Below are positions 35,201 through 48,096 of a stretch of 64,000 bases of DNA, piece after piece. This stretch comes from Anaeramoeba flamelloides (taxonomy: Eukaryota > Metamonada > Anaeramoebidae). The position numbers and the translations under genes are program-made. Below the pieces are notes generated by a model. It worked only from the letters and a program-made list of their open reading frames with translations, searched no databases and was not told the origin of the DNA. The stretch lies in assembly GCA_027625915.1 (NCBI GenBank), contig JANTQA010000033.1:7564001-7628000 (forward strand). Direction: 5' to 3'. Each line of letters opens with the position of its first letter. Positions within the stretch are counted from its first letter, which is position 1.

Positions 35201-37428
35201 CATATTTATATAACCAGGCCTTTTTAAACTTCAGTTTACTGGTTAAAATTTTATTTATGTTTTTTAAATTTATACAAACCAAACCAATTTACTAATCGCA
35301 AAATATTTTAGAATTTAGTCTTCTAAATTAAAAAAAATATTTTAAATTATTCACTAAAATCTGTTTTTGAGTGATGAAATTTTTGTTTATTTTTAATTTT
35401 TCGAATTTATATTTTTTCTTTTGTTTTTCTTTTTGTTTTTGTTTTTCTTTTTTATTTTTTCTATTTCTATTTTTTTTTGAAATAATTTTTTTAACGAAAC
35501 TTTCGAAATATTTTTTTTTGATAAATTCATTTTATTTTTTAATCATTTATATAATGATCGCAAAATTTGTTTCAAAAAAAAATTTTTTAAATTTCTAATC
35601 ACTTGATATTTCAGAAAATATTGAAGATCGGTAACCTGAAAATATAAGAAAATAAATTAAAAATTTCTTTTTGGAAATAAAAAAAACTCAAAATTTTACA
35701 TTTTACGCATCTTATCAAAAACATTTAATCAGTTTTATCTAATTCTAATTACAACAAAATTTTAACATTACCTATTTTAACCCATCAGAGATTACTTTTA
35801 AATAAATGATTCCACGAATTGAATCTTTTTGAATTTCCAATTTTTAAACAAAAGTTTGGGTAACGAAAACTGAAAATAAACAAAGATAAGTTATCTCTCA
35901 AAGCTTTATTTTTAAATTGATTTAATGACAAGATGTTGTCTAATTTACTACAGGTTTTGAATGAAAGTATAACAATAATAATAAAAAAAAAATGTGAAAA
36001 ATAACACTTCACAGAAATTAGTAGATAATGCAGTCTTGTAAACTCTTTTTCAAATAAAAGGGTACAGAAAATTTCAAGAATTATTCATAATTGAATCAAA
36101 TTAATTGTAGTATCATTCTAAAATATAAAAAACACTTTAAAACATAAAAAAACACTCAACTGAATATAAAAAACTCATCAAAAAAAAAAAATAAAAATTA
36201 AAATTAAATATTTAAAAAATTTTTGTTCCGTTTTATTTGAAATGAGAAATCTCGTTTTGTAAATTGTAAAGAAATAAAAAATAAAAAATCAATAGAAACT
36301 CGTTGATCAAGGTGAATTGTGAAAAAGGTTCTTTAAATTATATTGATAACTCTTTACACGTCAAACTTTTGTTCTTTAAAGTCTCATTTTCAAGATAAAG
36401 TCACAATTCATCTGGTTCTTTTGTTGGAATTGTTTTTTTTTTCTTTATTTTCTCTTTTCTTTGTTCCATTATCAATCCAATAATGGTCTTTCTTAATTCC
36501 TATGCCTAGCTCATTTGAAATCAAACTTAAACTGTTTCCATTTTTATACTGTCAGATTATTTCCAAATTGGTTTCTTCTTATCTTGTTTTTTCATTTTCC
36601 AACTGTTCAATATCCATAAATATAAAAAACAAAAAATGAAAAATGAATAATTACAATGAAAATCACCAATAAGTAATTATCTTATTAACAATCAAATCCA
36701 ATAGTATCGATGATTTGAGAGGTGTGCCCTTTTGTTTGAAAAAGAGTTTATAATTGTTTAGTGTTGTTTTTTTTTTAGTTATTCCGTTTATTACCCTTTA
36801 ATTTCATTCTTTAAAATAAATTTTATTCTTTAAATATTCCCAATTCATTGATAAATATGAAAAATAAATTATAAACAAAAAAGTGATTTTTACTAATTTT
36901 TGGTTTGTTGCTACACATAGATATTAAAGCTTAAATTTAAATAAAAACAAAAATAATAGTATTCTTAATCAAATTTCCATAATAACAATCCTTTGCTAAT
37001 AATTATTTATTTTTATAATATCACATTCCATTATTATTTTCATTAATTAAAATTTTAGGAGTTTTGATTCTACAGCTGCATTGACAGGAACCACAAACGA
37101 TCTAAGTAGATCCAAAAAAAAAAGTCTAATTGGAGGATTTTCGAAAGAATTTCAAAAAGAAGAACTTGAAAAAATTAATGAAATGTTTTTTCCAAAAAAA
37201 AATAATGAGAAATTAAAAAATAATCAAAAAACAAATCCAAATCAAAAGAATATAAAAATTGAAGAAACAAATAAAAACAAAAATGGGCCTCCCGTCGACT
37301 TAATCGATCCTGAAAGCGAAATTAACGAATTTGAAAAAATGATGAAAATGATTAATGGAGAAAATAAAAGTGATACATCTTCGTCTTTAAATATAGATGA
37401 CGATAGAGGGTGTTGTATCATTTTGTAA
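32247..37428 (+). CDS. CK1/tau-tubulin-kinase-like protein kinase with CaaX tail
   Basis: Seven exons: 32247-32313, 32607-32726, 32999-33153, 33319-33378, 33568-33693, 33855-34264, 37059-37428; 435 residues, all joins in phase with GT-AG sites. Visible kinase parts: glycine loop IGQGGFG, catalytic Lys40 (AAVK), HRDVKASNF (129-137; Ala replaces the usual Pro), DFG 160-162, and GFRGTARYASINSH with RRDDLWSLFY, the CK1-family substitute for the APE motif. DDLWSLFY followed by LPWERLKEKEE is closer to tau-tubulin kinases than to classical CK1. The last exon adds a low-complexity Lys/Asn-rich tail ending G-C-C-I-I-L, a CaaX box (C432) favouring geranylgeranyl, with Cys431 beside it. Introns 1-5 are 161-293 nt, intron 6 is 2794 nt and holds a MITE. 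Assignment of the tail exon rests on the AT|G phase match (donor GTATGA, acceptor TTTTAG) and the absence of its own start; without it the kinase would end at 34304. Confidence 0.85.
36041..36748. mobile_element. Family-6 MITE in kinase intron 6
   Basis: 708 bp with inverted termini AACTCTTTTTCAAATAAAAG and, from the other strand, AACTCTTTTTCAAACAAAAG; TA on both sides (36039-36040, 36749-36750). Only the first ~12 bp resemble the other MITE families. No ORF. Confidence 0.75.
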
Positions 37429-40400
37429 TGAATTTTAATCAACAAAATTTTATTTTGAAAAAAAAAAAAAATAATCATAATCAAATAAAACAAAATAAAA
37501 AACAAATAAAAATATAAATTTTTTTTTTCATTTTATTTATAACTTGTTTAATTTTTATTTTTGAAACATTGGAAAATTATAAAAATCAAAAAAGTTCTTG
37601 CAATTAATACAAATTTAAAAAGAATTAATCTAAACTAACAGTCAAAAACCTAAGATTAAATCCAATCAAAAAAAAAAAAATAAATTAAAAATAATTATGA
37701 ACAATTACGAAATTTTCGTTTCTTTAATTCGCATTAATAATTAAGTATAAACAAGGCAATTAATTATATCAAGTAATTGAATTTGAATTAAAAACAAATT
37801 AACAAGTTATATGCCATAGATTTATAAAAAGCAACAAATAAAAAAGATGGATATTTGATGATTAAAGAGTTATAGTATTAATAGTGGATTTAAGTTAAAA
37901 TTGTTGTAAATTAGATAATTTTGAATACAATTAACTGGTTTTGAAGTGTCAATCTTTGTCACTTTTTGAAATCAAAAAGATTTGTTTTTTTAAAATTTTC
38001 AAATGAGTTATTTTTAAAGAAAGAAGTTTAAAAAATCCTTACTCTTTCAATGTTTGAGGGCTACAAAACAACTACCAATAGTACCAAATTGAATAAAATT
38101 ACCTTTATATCAAATTCAAGAATACAAGTGTTTGGAAATATCAAATAAGAAAAGATTTGATGTTTTAAATATTATGGGGGTGCCCGGTCTATAACGAGGG
38201 GAGATTAGAGTGGTTAAAAGACTTAATCAGATTAGAATACCTAAAATCAAAAAAAAAAAAAAAAAACTTGATATAAGTAAAAACAAGAGAAAACAATGAA
38301 AAAAAGAAAAAGAAAATAAATAAAAATAATAAAAGAGAAAAACACTTATGCTCTACTAGCTATAAATTAAATACAAATCCATATTCAAACTGACAGCTAA
38401 GTTCTAAAATATTGCTTCCACGCCAGGGTAATAACCCAAAATCCAATTGCTGCCATAAACAAATAAATAAAAAAAAAGATCTGAGTTTTTTTGAATTATT
38501 TGAATTTTAGGTATTAAGAATACTTTGAAATTATATATGTATATATATATATATACGCATTTGTTTTTTTTTGCTAATGATATCCACTATATATATATAC
38601 TAGATGTAAATTGTTTTAATGTCTGACCATTCTTATTATAGTTTCTTTGGGTATTGAAATAATGATATTTAATTAACAAAAATGATGAAAAAAAATGTTC
38701 TAAAATGAATTTCAAAATATTGTAATTTTTAAGGATTTTTATTTAATTTAATTAAAAAACTTTTATTGATTCTAAAATATAATGAATTTTCCAAACAAAA
38801 CAGTTAAAAATAAAATCAATATTTTTTGATTAATATTGTACCTAACACGATCTTGAAAAAATTTATTCAAAAAAAAATCAAACATTTGCTAATTTTACCC
38901 TTTTTGATAACTTTAATTTTAATAAAGACCTGTGGTTAATAATCGATCTTTGGTCAAATAATATTTTTAATGATGTTTTACAATTTAAGTTGAACAATTC
39001 AATTTTCCAGGTTCAATTAATATTTTTTCAAAATTATTAATAAAAAATTTGAATAATTTTTTTCTTCTAGATAAGAATCCATTTTATTATATTTCAAAAG
39101 TATTGTAAATCTAATAAACATCTTTCAAATAGGGAATCAATTATTTGGACTATTAAATGATTATTTAGTGATTGAAATTAGAAAACTTGGGTTATCTTTT
39201 CTGGAGTTTTCTGTTTATTATGAAAATCGATAGATTTTACTAATAAAACAGAAAACCTCAAGAAAAGCTAGGCACTGACGGACACTTTTGTTAGGTTTTG
39301 TTTAAAATTTGAAATAAATCTAGGCACTCTTAGACACTTGATGGAAATGTTGTATTTACAATCAGTTATTCCCCCCCCTGTTTGAGTTTTTCAGATGATA
39401 ATAGTGTTTTCAAAACAATAAGTTACTCTCTATTCAAAAAAATATCCTAAAGTTGAATTTAACGAAAATTCATTGTCATCTCCATTTAAAAAATTTTACT
39501 CCAAAAAAAACCCCTTTTTTCTTGACTAGAGACCTTTAAAAATCCCAGTACAACTAACAACAATAAATTCAACAGTCTCAGGATTTATAAAAACTGGAAT
39601 GCTGATTATATTGTGAATAAACTCTATTAACAAGGACGAAATGATAATTGAAAATAATAGTTTTGTCAATCTTGTTATGCTCAATTTTATTTTTTCATAC
39701 TATTGAGCTCTTTTCAAATATTTTTGAGATATTGAAGACACTTGAAGTAAACTATATCACGACTGAAAACTAGTTTGGATATACCCAAACAAAAGTAATG
39801 AAATTATGATTTTCCAACCCTTTCAATGTTAATTTCGATTTGGATCGCAGAAAAATGGTTTTACCAAAATGATAAATTTTTCAAAAAAAACCTGTAAATT
39901 TTAAATTTGAACAATAATCCTCGGATCAACCTTCTTTAATGATAACAAATGGGTTTTTCGTCTTAATAAGAATTTTCTTTCATCGCTATTGAATCTGAAT
40001 AGTTAATAATAGGATTGAAATTTTTTGTTTTGTTATTTGAATTTTTTCACACTCAAGAAAAACAATTACAGGGTATATATTTAGTTCCAAGTTACCCTTT
40101 GAGTCCGAAGAAAATTCAAGGTAATTGACTAGATCTTTAAGAGGATCAACATAATCATTTGGTACAAATTACCACCCTTTGACAAGCCCAAATTATTTCT
40201 TCACAAAGCTTTACCATAAAATTCAAAGAATTGAAAAAAAAAAGATTATTATTTGTTCCTACTTGTTGTGAGTTTGTAAATTTTAAAAAATAAGGATTTA
40301 CATTTGAGGTGACTTGAAAAAAGGATGTTTGGAATGTTTCTTGAGTTTTAAAATCCTTAATCGAGAAAAAGCTACTTTGCAAATCATGTTGTGTTTTTAT

Positions 40401-40616
40401 GGACTTAACTCAAAGATTTAATCGAAATTTAGAGGCAACAAACCGAGTATTTGAATTTCATTGTCCAAAAAGAGATTTTTAAGTGAATAAATTTATCATT
40501 TTTTAACAAAATTCTATTTTACTCGACTTCTTCTTTTATATTCGCTTTCTTTATTTCATTTTTTCTTTCTAAAAGACTTGTTAGTGATAAAAACCAAAAT
40601 TAAAATACACTACATT
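37429..40616. other. Intergenic spacer between kinase and Rheb genes
   Basis: Mostly featureless A/T DNA. Three structured patches: 38175-38260, a GC-richer strip (GGGTGCCCGGTC then GATTAGAGTGGTTAAAAGAC) followed by a ~18-A run, perhaps a small retroposon; 39190-39330, hairpin repeats of the CTGTTTATT type with CTAGGCACT motifs; and 39480-39900, a dispersed repeat described separately. Confidence 0.5.
39483..39900 (+). repeat. Dispersed repeat, copy A
   Basis: The part 39736-39900 (ACTTGAAGTAAACTATAT, CAGAAAAATGGTTTTACCAA) is matched in inverted orientation at 42370-42532, and the part 39483-39710 (CAATTTTATTTTTTCATACT, GGAATGCTGATTATATTGTG) by a direct copy at about 55830-56045. Element type unknown. 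Confidence 0.6.
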
Positions 40617-43600
40617 ATGCCAAACAGAAAGGTTGTAATTCTAGGTTCGAAAGGTGTTGGTTTGTATTCCCAAAATTCTTTTTCTTTTTTGCAATCTAAG
40701 ATGATTTTGAAGAAACCAAATCTTTCATATTGGCTTTTTCTTTCTTTTACTCCATAAAAAAAAAAAAAATAAAAAAAAATCAAGGGAAGACAAGTATTAT
40801 TCAAAGGTTTGTGTCCAATGGATTTTGCCAAGAATACACACCAACAATTGAAAACACATTTCAAAAAACACTTACTTGTAATGGGATGAAATATGATCTC
40901 ACTTTGGTTGATACTCGTGGACAGGTAAACTTCATTCTTGAATATTTTAAAATATATTTCTTTATTAAAAACCACTTACCATCAAACTAAACTTCCAATT
41001 TCGATTTTCTACAAAGAAACCCTTTCTTTTCAAGGCTGCGAGCTTTCTTTTACTCAGCATCATGCAAAAAATTACTTTTCATTTTTTAAAAACCATTCAA
41101 TTAATTCAAAGAACTGAGAAGTTACAAGATTCACAATTCCATTATAAAATCCAAGAAAAAAACAATTTGAATTTGAAAATTGCTTTTAATCAGAAGACAC
41201 AAGGATTTTCAAAAAGCAAAAAACAGAAAAAGTTGAAAAATTTTATCACAAAATAAAATCTATTGATTCTTGAAACAAATCCATGACATTAAAATTAAAC
41301 CTGAAAATACGTACTAATTGTGAATATTAGGAAAATTGTTGTGTAATAGGAAAATTTAAAATCAAAACCTCTTTATAAACAAAACAAATTTTTTATGAAC
41401 TCACTAATAAACCCACCTAAAGTTCATTAAAGTTGGGTGTCCATAGAATACTCCTTTAATTGTTGGACAACCATAAATAGATCTACTTTTTTTGAAATGA
41501 AATAAGAGTTTTATAGATGTTTGCTATGAATTTGGAAAATCGATATTCTTTATTCTTCTTTTTGATTGATTGAAGATTATTTTGGACAAGTGTAATTTAA
41601 TAAATCATCATTCTAATAAGTATGACAGAGTTATAATTTTCAAAATTTGTTTCTTAAAAAAAGAAATTATTAATCAATTAAAAACAATTTTTCGAATATT
41701 AACCGTTAATAATGATACCCAGGATTATTTTCATTTCTGTATTTTTTTCAATACTCTATATTTATGTTTTTCAGGGATTGAAGTCACCCTAGGCTCATCT
41801 ATAACTAAAGCGTGTTGTAATTAAAATTAAGTGGTATTAGTGCTACATGGCTCAAATATCTCTACAAAATCTTTTATAAATCTTTCTTGAACAAGAAATT
41901 ATTTGATTTTTTTCCTCTGAGGATCACACTTAAAAATTTGAATTTTTGAAAATACTATCTTGAATTCCTTTTCCCAAATCTAAAAATAGAAAAGCAAAAT
42001 AATAATATTTCAAGATTTAAAAATCAATATTTAGAACTATTAAAAATTAACTATTTTTTCAATTTTTTAATTTCAAGATTTACTCAATAACTATTATTGT
42101 GGTTCTTTTAACTGTTTTACAAATTCTGAATTTTAGTTTAGTTATTGAACAAAAGAGTTTTCTGAACAATAGTTTTAATTTTTTTAAAATTGCAAATATT
42201 ATGCACATTCTGTTAATGGCTATTCATATTTTTTTGATTTGTGGATATTACTTTTATGACTAAAAACATATTTATTGACTTTTAAGAATGTTGAATCAGG
42301 AATTCTTGTTCAAGCTTGAAATTTACAGGTTTTTTACCTCTCTTCAATAATAATAAAAAAAAAAAAAAATTTACCGGTTTTTTTTTGGAAAATTTGTCAT
42401 TTTGGTAAAACCATTTTTCTGCAATCCAAATCGAAATTTACCTTGAAAGGGTTGGAAAATTGAAATTCCATTACTTTTATTTGGGTATATCCAAATTATT
42501 TTTCAATCACAATATAGTTTACTTCAAGTGTGCCAATTTATTAGAAAATAATTTGAATATAGACCTTGGTACAATATTAATCAAAAAAAAAAATCAATTT
42601 TTAAATTTGACTTGTTTTGTTCGAAAATTTCGAAAAGTTTTTTTAATCAATAGATGCTTTTATATACAAAATCCTCAAAAAATCCTAAAAAATACAATAT
42701 TTTGACTTTCCTTTAATTGGAAATTCTTTAAAATCATTTTTAGAGGTTAATATTTGGTAATACCCACAGAGCATTAAATATGAATATTCCTTAAAGATTT
42801 TTTTAAAAAAGTGAAACCAAAAGTTTTAAAAGGGGCAAGTGTTACTCAAATCATTTGGTTTACTCTTTTGTCATCATGTTGGGTGACACTCCACAAAACC
42901 TTTATTTCTCACTTTTTCGCAATGAATTTAACTTCTTTTTAATATGACAAAACCTTTTTGTACAAACTTTTTAGAGGCCTTTCGCTGTTTTCCTTGTATG
43001 CATATCATACAGTTTTAATTAGCTAATTTCAAAATTAGTTAACACTATAATTCTTTAATTAGAATACAGATAATTTGTAAAAGAAGCTTCTCTAAAACCA
43101 AGAATCTGATGTTTTCACTTTTTTCAATTTTACTCGTATTGTGCCCAAAGCCTATATTTGTATAAAAAAATTTTTCAAACAAATCGATTCAATATTGTAT
43201 TAAAGTTGTTTGGAAAAAGAAAAATTGACGAGATTGGCGATCGTTCTTTTTTCACCCTTTCACAAGTTTTAAGAACTATAATTATTGAAAGGGGTTTAAT
43301 TTTTTGATTAAAGTTTGTAAATCGGAGTAATTGAGATATTTCTCAAAAAGTATTAATTTGATGGAAACAAAACAATAATAAAACTGATTTGAAATATCAA
43401 TATTTAAAATTTTTTTAAAAAAATTGAATTATAATTAACAAAAAACCTAAAAACAAAAAGATTATTTTTTAAAACACAAAATTGAAAAAAAAAAATCCAT
43501 TCATTAATTTGGTTATTGCTTGTTATTTCAGAATTGGTATGGTTTAGGGTAGATTTTTCAGAAATGTTTTATGTGGTAATAAAATTCAAAAATTCACACT

Positions 43601-46285
43601 AAGAAAATTGATTAAATGAATAATTAAGAATTATTAGTTTGTTGATAAATAGATATTTGAAATTGAATACTAACTTTGCTCTTTCTTCAACTTATTGAAA
43701 CTATCATTTCCAATAGTTAAACTCCATTTCAAAATTTTAGACTCACCCGAAATAATAAATTGAAAAAAAAAAAATATTCTTTTATATTCAAGATCAACTA
43801 ATTATTAAATCTGATTAATAATTCACTTTTGAAAGTTATTCTAAAGATATAAAAGTTTGATATTTTAAAAAATAAAAACAAAAACTTTAAAAAAAAATGA
43901 GTCACACTTTTTGAAAAGAGCATTACAGATTTTTTATTACTGAACTTTCACTGAAAAAAAGTTAACAAGAAGATTTTTTTGCTAATAATTATCTGAATTT
44001 TAAAAGACATTACACAGTCTCAATTTTTTTGAATTTTTTTTGGTATTTTTGAAGATCTTTTGTTTTATTTCACTTGATCTTTCTGTAAAAAATAAGGATA
44101 AAAAAAAAGAAAAAAAAAAAGAAAAAGAAAAAGAAAAATAAGGAATTTTTAAAAGAAAAAGGAAAAGAATTTGAAAAATTTGATGAAATTATAAAAAAAT
44201 GATACTGATCGAAAAATTTAAAATATTTTTTTGATAAGAATATTGCGATAAATCCTCCAAACAATTTCCATTAACATTATAAATCGAGTCAACATTTTTG
44301 GAAAATAGTTTGATTCAAATATAATTTTCACGGCAACCTATTTTTTTTTTTTTTTTTTCTATAGTTATTTTGGATAACAGTTCACAAATCGCTTCTTTTG
44401 AAAAATAAATTCAGAGTTTTTAAATTTAAAATATGGCCAACTCAAAAAAAATTTTTTCATTTAGAATCAAATACAAAACTATCTATTTATTTTTTTCAGA
44501 AACCTTTTTTTCTTTTCGTGTTTTTTTGAGTATTTAAAAGATTATTTTTTAAAACAAATCTCATAAATTTTCATCCTTCTTCAAATTTCAACTTCCAAAC
44601 GAATTTTGTTCTTTAATTTATATAAAACAAAAATTTCACAAAAGGACAAATATGCCACTTCAATCACAAGTTACACAGGGGCTACCGATGGTTTTGTGCT
44701 CGTTTACAATATTTGCGATTCAAAATCATTTGAATTGGTTTCAACCCTCAATGAGGAGATTCAGTTTGAAACTGGTGGAACAGCTCTTATTGTTGTTGGA
44801 AATATGACTGATCTTGGAAATGGAAGACAGGTTTCTACAGAACAAGGAAAAGAACTGGCAACTAAACTTAATTGTGGGTTTGTGGAGTGTTCTGCAAAAG
44901 ATAATATTAATATAAGTTTGTTTTTAATATTTTTTTTCGTTTTATAATTGTCTATCTTTAAGATATCTGTATTATTTTTTTTCAAATATCAATAGATAAG
45001 CTATTTCCAAAAAAGTGTTTCAAATTTATTTTAAAATATCTTTATTAAACTCAATTGTCATAAAAATATTTAAATATACAAAATCATGAACAACCATTTA
45101 TCGGTTCTGGATAATAATTCAATTTGTTTGTTAGTATGTTATTACATAAATAAAATAAACTTTGTTTCTGTCAAAGGGGAATCCAAAAAAAAACATTTTT
45201 TTCAAATATCAATTATTTTATATAATTGACCTTTGAAGAAAAAATAAGAAATAAACAGAATAATACATATCAAAGAATTGTTGATATATGTCTGAAAGAA
45301 AACTAATTAATCAATAAATTTTCTTAAAAATTGAAAAACTCAAATTCTTATGACCCCATTGAGAAAAACAATAATGTTCTTTTTGAACTTGTACTGGTAT
45401 TTGAATAATAAATATGAAAATTTTTTCACTTCATTTTCCATACTTTTCTTTTAGAAATCAAGTCCCCAAACGAAGTGTGTTGGTATTTGTGGTCTCTATT
45501 TGAAAAAGAAAATGAAAATTAAGTGAAAATTTTTCACATTTATTAATCAAATATGAGGATTAAAGATTGAAAAGAATTCCAATAGAAATCAATATGATTT
45601 CTCAACAATCATTTACATAGTTTCAATAACCTTAGAATAACACATTTTTACCAAGTGAACATTGATCTTGGAATAAAAAAAAAATTTTGCACCCGAATTA
45701 GGTGTAAAAAAAAAATCGAAAAAAAAAAACAAAAAAGTGAAAAAATGATTTCAATTTTGAAAATTTCCAAAATAAAATTTTTAATCTAATATCTATTCAA
45801 ACCCTTTAAACACATGTATTTTACCCATTACAACTTGGGCACCTTTGACTGAAAAATAGTTTATATCAAATTTTCTGATCTCGATTTTATCTGATATTTT
45901 TTTAGTGCTGAAAAATATTGATTATTATATACTTTTTGAACGAAAAAATCCTTTTCATAACTTCTTTAATCTCGTCAAATTTCCCAATAGAATGGAAAAG
46001 TATATAACTGTATTTTATTGGTTAAAAAATCATTTGTTTCTTTATCATATTTACAGTTTTTTATTCAAATTGTCCATGCATTATTTTGTCCAAAAAAAGT
46101 GTTATTTTTTTTTTTCATTTTTACAAAATAATTTAGAACATATTTTGAAATACAATAACATAGTCATTGATCCAATCAGTATTAATATTAAACTTAATTT
46201 ATTATTATCAATTAACGAATAGCTACACTAACAAAGATGATTTTTTATGAAATTAGTAAAAAAAAAATCCACACTTTTTTAGAAA

Positions 46286-46321
<36 letters not shown>

Positions 46322-48096
46322 CATAATTTAATCTTGATTTAAAACCCAAATACCAGAATTTTGATTTGTAAAAAAATATAAATAACAATAATAAATGTTT
46401 AAATAAATCTTTTCCATTATTTTATCAAGATTATATTTATTATATATCCATCTACTATATATATATATATATAAGTTTAATTTCAAAAATAGGGTCAGAT
46501 TTTTCTTCAGAAAAAATTAGTTTAATTGTTTTTTTAATTGAATTATAATGTATTTTACTACATTTTTTTATAGACAATAGTCAATATAGATTAATAAATA
46601 AAAATATAGTGTAATCATTGTATTTTTTAAAAGACAAATGAAAAAAGAAAAAAATAATAATAATAAAGTTTGCCCCTAATTTTGAAATTTGGTTTATATG
46701 TATATACCAATTAAAGTTAATAAATGAAAAACTAAAACAGAAAGTAAAAATAAAAAGAGATAGTTTCGTTAATACAATGAGTATAATAAAAAAAAAAAAA
46801 AATGTAATCTTGAGTCAGAATTATTGTCCAGATTACTATTAAAATAATTTTTAAGTTCTTTAAGAGGATAACGTAGCTTTTTTTTTTTTTCATATATTTT
46901 TAAACAAAATAGAATTAATAATATGAATATTATTAAAAAAATTCTATTTTTTTTTTATTATGATTTTTTATTTACGGATAAAGAGATCAAAGATCCTCTT
47001 CTAACACTGATTATCAATTGTAAATTGGTAATTTAGATTGTAAGACAAAAATATATTTTGGAATCCGGCAAGTTCCACTTATTTTATTTGTTTAAAAAAC
47101 AAAAAAGTAAAAAATTGAAAAGGAAAAAGAAAAAAAAAAAGAAATTGAAATTGAAATTGAAATTTAAAAAGGGTTTATAAGAAGCAATTGGTAAAAAATC
47201 AAAAAAAAAAAAAAAAAAAAACCAATGCTATCTTTAATTAAGGACGCCCAAAATTACATTCACAATCATTTTATTAAAAAATTTATCGTTTATGCTTTTC
47301 AAAACTCACGAATGGTCACTTGGGGGTAGTTGTTTAATTGTAATTTGATTTCTATTTTTTTGGTTGATCTAATTTATTTGATTGAAACCTTTGATAATAA
47401 TTACCGTTGGTTTTTCTTTTTTATTTTCAGGTTACCCATACTTGTCATGCCTCAGTGTCTCGATATTAGTAAGTAAGCACTTGATCGTTTTTCCTTTGTA
47501 ACTCTTCTTCCCAATATAAAGAAAATTCAGCAAGGGGAAAAATGAAAAAAAGAAAAAAAAATCTATTTTTTATGATAGCCAAAGGGATGGGGGTTAATTC
47601 TTCTTATTTGAAAAAAAAAAAATTCAAATGTATCAAAAAACAAATCAGTTGTTTAACTCAAATATTACTTGCTTATAAATAATTTTTAAAGAGTAGTTCT
47701 CACACTTTTTTAAAAAGGCTTTTATATTATAATTTTTTTATGTAATTTAATTTTTCATCATTAATTTTCTTAAATACAAGATGCTTTTAATTTATTTATT
47801 AAAATGTGTGAGACATTAAACTAAATTGTTATATTTATGTTTCCCTTTCTTAAAGTTTTAAAAACAAATCCAAACATTTTCTCTTGTAAAAATAAATGAT
47901 TTATTATTTGAAAAATTTTTTTATATTTGTTTTTTTTTCAAAAAATTTTATAAATAATTTCTTTATTGTTTTTTCTTTTGTTTAATTACATTTCATAGAT
48001 AAAGTATTTGAAACAGTTCTGGGGGAAATTGAAAGGGGAAATGGTTCAAAAAAGCAAACAAATGAAAAAGACAACGGTGGTTGTGTAATTCTCTGA
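40617..48096 (+). CDS. rheb: Rheb-like small GTPase, four exons
   Basis: Exons 40617-40659, 40785-40924, 44645-44915, 47999-48096 give 183 residues, almost exactly the length of animal Rheb (184). Known of the family: Rheb-GTP activates TOR complex 1 at endomembranes. Visible motifs: P-loop GSKGVGKTS (10-18), effector YTPTIENTF (32-40, diagnostic for Rheb), switch II D57-T-R-G-Q61, guanine motif N114-M-T-D117, and SAK 144-146. It ends C-V-I-L, a CaaX box predicting geranylgeranylation. Odd: Arg replaces the near-invariant Ala59, and Met replaces the Lys of NKxD, so nucleotide affinity or hydrolysis may be altered. Introns are 125, 3720 and 3083 nt; intron 1 uses a GTTTGT donor. Introns 2 and 3 hold MITEs and a SINE-like copy. 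It follows the CaaX kinase on the same strand, 3.2 kb away; joint function is not implied. Confidence 0.9.
42370..42532 (-). repeat. Dispersed repeat, copy B (inverted relative to 39736-39900)
   Basis: Reverse complement of this stretch matches 39736-39900 at roughly 85% by eye (shared CGATTTGGAT, CAGAAAAATGGTTTTACCAA, GTTTACTTCAAGTGT read from this strand). Together the two copies form an inverted pair around Rheb exons 1 and 2. Confidence 0.65.
43720..44310 (+). mobile_element. Family-3 MITE in Rheb intron 2
   Basis: Left end AACTCCATTTCAAAATTTTA after TA, right end CAACATTTTTGGAAAATAGTT, with the trailing TA drifted to TG. Body shares the GAAATAATAAATTGAAAAAA and AATTTCCATTAACATTATAA-like blocks with 7234-7810 and 9551-10847. 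Confidence 0.65.
45000..46230 (+). repeat. Long dispersed repeat, 5' part of copy 1, with nested MITE
   Basis: Outside the MITE at 45158-45861, this region (AAAAAGTGTTTCAAATTT, GGATAATAATTCAATTTGTT, ATTTTATCTGATATTTTTTA) matches 62050-62500. The second copy carries the unoccupied site near 62205-62215. Class unknown; the open frame at 45905-46222 lies within it and is not supported as a gene. Confidence 0.6.
45158..45861 (-). mobile_element. Family-2 MITE in Rheb intron 3
   Basis: 704 bp; ends AACTTTGTTTCTGTCAAAGG and GGGCACCTTTGACTGAAAAA then TAGTT, TA on both sides (45156-45157, 45862-45863). Same orientation and strong similarity to 18084-18774. Confidence 0.75.
46930..47560 (-). mobile_element. 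SINE-like retroposon, second copy, Rheb intron 3
   Basis: Shares with 4180-4780 the GATCAAAGATCCTCTT block, the AAATTGGTAATTTAGAT block and the mirrored 5' region (GTAACTCTTCTTCCCAATA on plus). It is bounded by a repeated TCTATTTTTT (about 46942 and 47562). Poly-A end on the minus strand, as in the first copy. No ORF. Confidence 0.55.

Noticed and set aside
45905-46222. 105-residue open frame in Rheb intron 3
   Set aside because: Lies in a dispersed repeat whose other copy (62.2-62.5 kb) is not open; no recognisable domain.
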